Shown one piece after another: positions 60,346-64,000 of a DNA stretch of 64,000 nucleotides; position 1 is the first letter of the stretch, and each line of letters opens with the position of its first letter. The notes below the pieces were generated by a model. That model saw only the letters and a program-made list of their open reading frames with translations, ran no database searches and was not told where the DNA came from. The stretch is from Mycoplasma_N cavipharyngis. GTDB lineage: Bacteria > Bacillota_I > Bacilli_A > Mycoplasmatales > Mycoplasmoidaceae. Location of the stretch: NCBI RefSeq assembly GCF_042984175.1, contig NZ_CP155569.1, forward strand, positions 806,001 through 870,000, read 5' to 3'. The position numbers and the translations under genes were made by a program.

Positions 60346-63300
60346 TTAATTTGGTAGGATCCAATTCTTTTTAACATTAACAAAAAATTGTTTTGTTGTT
60401 TGATCATAACCATATCTTAATGGAGCAAAGAAGTTGGAATAACCATTAACATTAGTATTAGGATTAATCATCAAATCATTAGCGCTTGTTAGAGGTTGAT
60501 TAGATTTAATATCTAAATAATTTAATGTGTTATTACTATTACTAATCGCACTAAAATCAACACTTTCAAATAAACCAAAATTCATGCCGACTGCTGCAAA
60601 ACCAACTAGTTTGTCTAAATTAGGATCAGTATAATTAGCTTGTGAAAAACCACCAAACTTAGCAGCTCAAGTAATTTTTGGTTCTAATTTAACAAAATCA
60701 ATTTTTCTTTGGTTGAATAAATTAGTCATTTCTGAAATATCATAACCTTTTTTGAAATAACCATTAAGCATTAAAAATTCATCAACTTTTTCATTAAATT
60801 GCATGTTAGCAAAAAAGTATTTTGTTCCTAAAACTTCTTGATCAAATAAGTTAATAATTGTTTTTGCTACATCAGTTATTTCACCAGTATTGTCATCATA
60901 AAGTTTTAGACCATTACTACTAAATGAACTTAAAAATTTCAAATAAGCTAATTTATGATCAATTACTTCAGCATCAGTGAATTTTTCACCATTTGGACTT
61001 TTAATTGTTTTAATTTTATAGTATTCATTATTAATGTTTTGTTGGTTTAATAATGCTAAGATTGTTGGAATATTACGATGATAACTAGCAATATTTTCAA
61101 ATCAACTAATGTTAGAAAATTGTGTTTTAGGTTCATAGTTAAATTCATCACCATTATCAGTATAACCATAAGCACCAGTTGTGCGATTAATTGAACTTGT
61201 ATTTAAAGAGGCACTTGCTGATCTTAAATATTGATTACTAAAACTATAATTTCTTGTTCCACCTAAATTAACAAAATAAAATAATGCTGCTTCATTGAAT
61301 TGATCAATTGAATCTCAGTGAATGTTACCAGGATCAACATTATGAACATTATATTTAGGAATTGTTGAAGCATAATCAACAATATTGTCATACAATTCTT
61401 TAGCAATTTGATAAAAAGTATAAGCATTAGCTTCTGAAATAATACTTTGACGTACATTAGGAGTTAAACTATACTGATCTTTATTTTTTTCATTAATAAT
61501 TTGAAGAAGGATTGTTTCATTTTTAGTAATGAAATCATTTCTATTAATTGGTGATGCTGTATTTACTGCAATTCTATTACCAGTACTATCTAAATAATAT
61601 TGGACATCACCACGAGATTGGTTAATAAATTGGTTATAAAGTAAATTAACTGCATTTAATAAATGGAATTTATCATTATTATCAACTGAACGTGGATTAA
61701 AAGTTTTATCACCAATTTCAGTTGGATTTTTTCTTAAATAATTAATTTCTTTAGTAACAAAAATTTTCATTAATGGTAAAAATTGTTGCACAAAAATATT
61801 TAAACCTGGAGTATTAACTAAATAAGATTTAGCACTAATTTGTTTGGTAGTAGAATTTTGAGTATTATTAGATTGAGTAACAAATCCTTTTGTATTTGTT
61901 TCATTACTAATAGAAAAATTTTTATCTTGATAATAATTAAATGCAAAAGTAGCAGTACGTAATGAATTAAAATAAGGTTGAGTATTTCTAAATAAATTTT
62001 TTGTATCAATATTTTTTTGATTAAATGCGCCTGATTCTGGATCAATTGTTGATGGTGAGAAAGGAAAAGAATTAGTTGTTAAACTAAAGTTACTAGGATT
62101 ATTAACTGAAAGATAACTAGTTGAACGTGCAGCATATAATGGGATATAAAAATTAGGATCTCCCTTTTTAGGTTTACCAGTAGCATCAATTCCTTGATAG
62201 TAATCATTAGTAATATCTTCAGAACGAAAATTATAGGCACTAGTATTACCTTTTTCTAATTGATTAAAAGTTAAATCATAAAAATCACTATCTCTAACAA
62301 ATTTATCACCATCTTTAATTTCAGTAGCTTTTTTTAATGCTGCTTTAAATTTGTCATATACATCTTTTTTCAAACCAATATAAGCATTAGTTGAAGTAAT
62401 TCCAGGAGTACCATAACGTTGATAATTCTCATCATCTCAACCCATGTTTTGCAAAAGATATTTAGTAATTTGTTTATAAGTTGCTATTAGTAGCGCTAAT
62501 TTCAAATCTTCTAAAAAACTAATCGCAAGATCTTGTAATTTGCTTCTAACTAATTCTTTCACTTCTTTAATGTTACTACCTAAACTCTTAAATAATGGTT
62601 CATCATTATCGCCATTTTTAGTAGCATCTTTTGGTTGAACTAAATAACTTAAAATTTGAGAATGACTAAAATCACTACCATCATTGAAAAAAATGTCACT
62701 AAAAGATTTTTTTCAACCTGCATAATCAGTATCACCAATCAGTTGTGTTTCTAAAAACTCACTATAAGCACCTTTACGAGCTAAAATTGCAAAAGCAAAA
62801 GCATTAGCAAATTTATTGTCTTCACTTAAAGTATCAACATCATTAAAAGTTAATGGTCTAAAGTTTTTTAACATGTATAAGTTATAAGTGTTAATTAATA
62901 CACCATAAACATCAACTGTTGGTCGTGCACCATACTCTTGAAAGGTAACTTGAGTATCAAAACCAATGTTCATTTCACTAATATTTCTATTAACACCAGT
63001 ATCAACAATTTCAACTGGATTTAATCCTAAAACATTAGGAATAAATGGTGCTACTTGATTTAAAAACTGACCAACAAATTCAAAAGCATCAATTGATTTA
63101 GGATTTGGTTTTGTTTTACTTTGATAACCAGCAAACTTCATTAATTGCGCAATTAATAAATCAGTTGTTAGAAAAGAACTTTTATTAGTAAAATCAGTTG
63201 GATATTTACTAATATCATCAGACTTGTGCATAGCAAAAACACCTTTGCCATAACGTCATAAATCTAAACCATTAACTGATTTAGCTGGTTTTGCTGGTTG

Positions 63301-63549
63301 ATTATTTTTCTTTGCTTGAAAAACTTGTTCAACTTTTAAAGAATTATTTTTAGTATTTTTTTGTGCAGCTGCTGATTCAATTCGAGCTTGAGCAAGTGCT
63401 TGATAATTAATAGCATTTTTTTCAGCATAAGTTCCTGCAGCTTTTTGAATTGGTTTTAAATTAATATAACCAGCTACTGCACCAACTGTTGTAAAGCCTA
63501 ATCCTAATACTCCACCAATTGTTAGAATTTTTCGTGTTTTAAATTTCAT
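60346..63549 (-). CDS. Large exported protein of unknown function, next to the peptide-binding lipoprotein
   Basis: 1,067 residues in one frame. The N-terminus (KFKTRKILTIGGVLGLGFTTVGAVAGYI) is a signal peptide or membrane anchor without a lipobox Cys. The body is Asn/Tyr/Phe-rich, with no catalytic motif I recognise. The tight linkage to the OppA-type gene (18 bases) suggests a joint role in peptide uptake, possibly as a second binding protein. That is inference. Many TGA-Trp codons; stop TAA 60346. Confidence 0.75.
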
Positions 63550-63661
63550 AAAATTTTAATCTCATCAATTTCAATTATCATAATTAAATATTTATTAATA
63601 CTTAAGATTTAATCAACTTAATTAACTATTTTTTAATTTTGCATTATTTAAAAAAAGTTAA

Positions 63662-64000
63662 TTACTTTCTTTTACTATAAAAAAAATCAATTAATTTTTC
63701 ACTATTAATTTCTTCAAGGGTTTCAACATTATCAGCATTTTCAATTACTGTTTTTTTATTGTTGGATTTAGATTTTAAAAACTTATTAAATAAAAAAGTT
63801 TTAATTTTATTATGTCAAATAAAAATCACTCTTAACTTATTAGCACTATAATAAAATTTCAATAAAATTAGTAAATAATAAGTTTGTAAAAAATAAACTG
63901 GAATTAAAATTAAAAACGAAAATAAACCAGTTACATTGTTTGAATTAAAAGTTGATGGACTATCAAACAATAAACCATAAAACAAATTTAATAAACCAAA
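63662..64000 (-). CDS. Membrane protein, C-terminal part (start outside the window)
   Basis: 112 codons are visible to TAA 63662. Two hydrophobic segments (FGLLNLFYGLLF and a long VTGLFSFLILIPVYFLQTYYLLILL) precede a basic, then acidic cytoplasmic tail. It lies 112 bases before the large exported protein on the same strand; a transporter permease would fit the context, but no permease motif is visible. Confidence 0.6.

Overview
This 64-kb window is a very AT-rich stretch of a mollicute (Mycoplasma/Ureaplasma-type) chromosome. TGA is read as tryptophan throughout: conserved proteins such as GatB, GlyA, Der, SodA and the ribosomal proteins stay in one frame across many in-frame TGA codons and end only at TAA or TAG. 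All coordinates here use genetic code 4. Gene content (acetate kinase, SHMT, GatCAB, tandem lipoproteins, DUF31 proteases, peptide-binding lipoproteins, no cell-wall genes) fits a host-associated mycoplasma. I cannot name the species.

Layout. 1-16.3 kb is mostly housekeeping: the end of an unknown large protein, a YitT-type membrane protein, rbgA, folC, a short hibernation factor, glyA, ackA with a GNAT gene, a J-domain protein, plsY, a cation exchanger, a membrane-anchored thioredoxin-like protein and an M42 peptidase. 16.3-24.6 kb holds three paralogous sugar-binding-type lipoproteins next to rplK-rplA and rplU-prp-rpmA. A decayed second copy of rplA-rplK between lipoproteins 2 and 3 records a tandem duplication. 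24.6-28.2 kb holds a TPP riboswitch with its own terminator controlling an ATPase-permease pair, then a superoxide dismutase.

28.2-41.0 kb is the accessory core. A 1,611-codon single-chain restriction-modification enzyme (type ISP architecture: nuclease, helicase, methyltransferase, specificity region) carries a 37-bp TA repeat inside its coding sequence. The repeat is now in frame (ON), so the gene is probably phase variable. Next to it is a tandem array of partial copies of the same gene (5' pieces and 3' pieces) alternating with two small multi-spanning membrane protein genes on the other strand. One 5' piece is still an open 390-codon frame although its ATPase motifs are gone.

41.0-48.6 kb returns to housekeeping: gatCAB, an MsrB-MsrA fusion, an HU-like protein, der, a coiled-coil membrane protein and rsgA. 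48.6-57.7 kb carries four tandem DUF31-type serine protease lipoproteins (the Mycoplasma Ig protease family). 57.7-64 kb carries a peptide-binding lipoprotein of the OppA type, a 1,067-codon exported protein and the end of a membrane protein. No tRNA, rRNA, transposase or CRISPR array was recognised.
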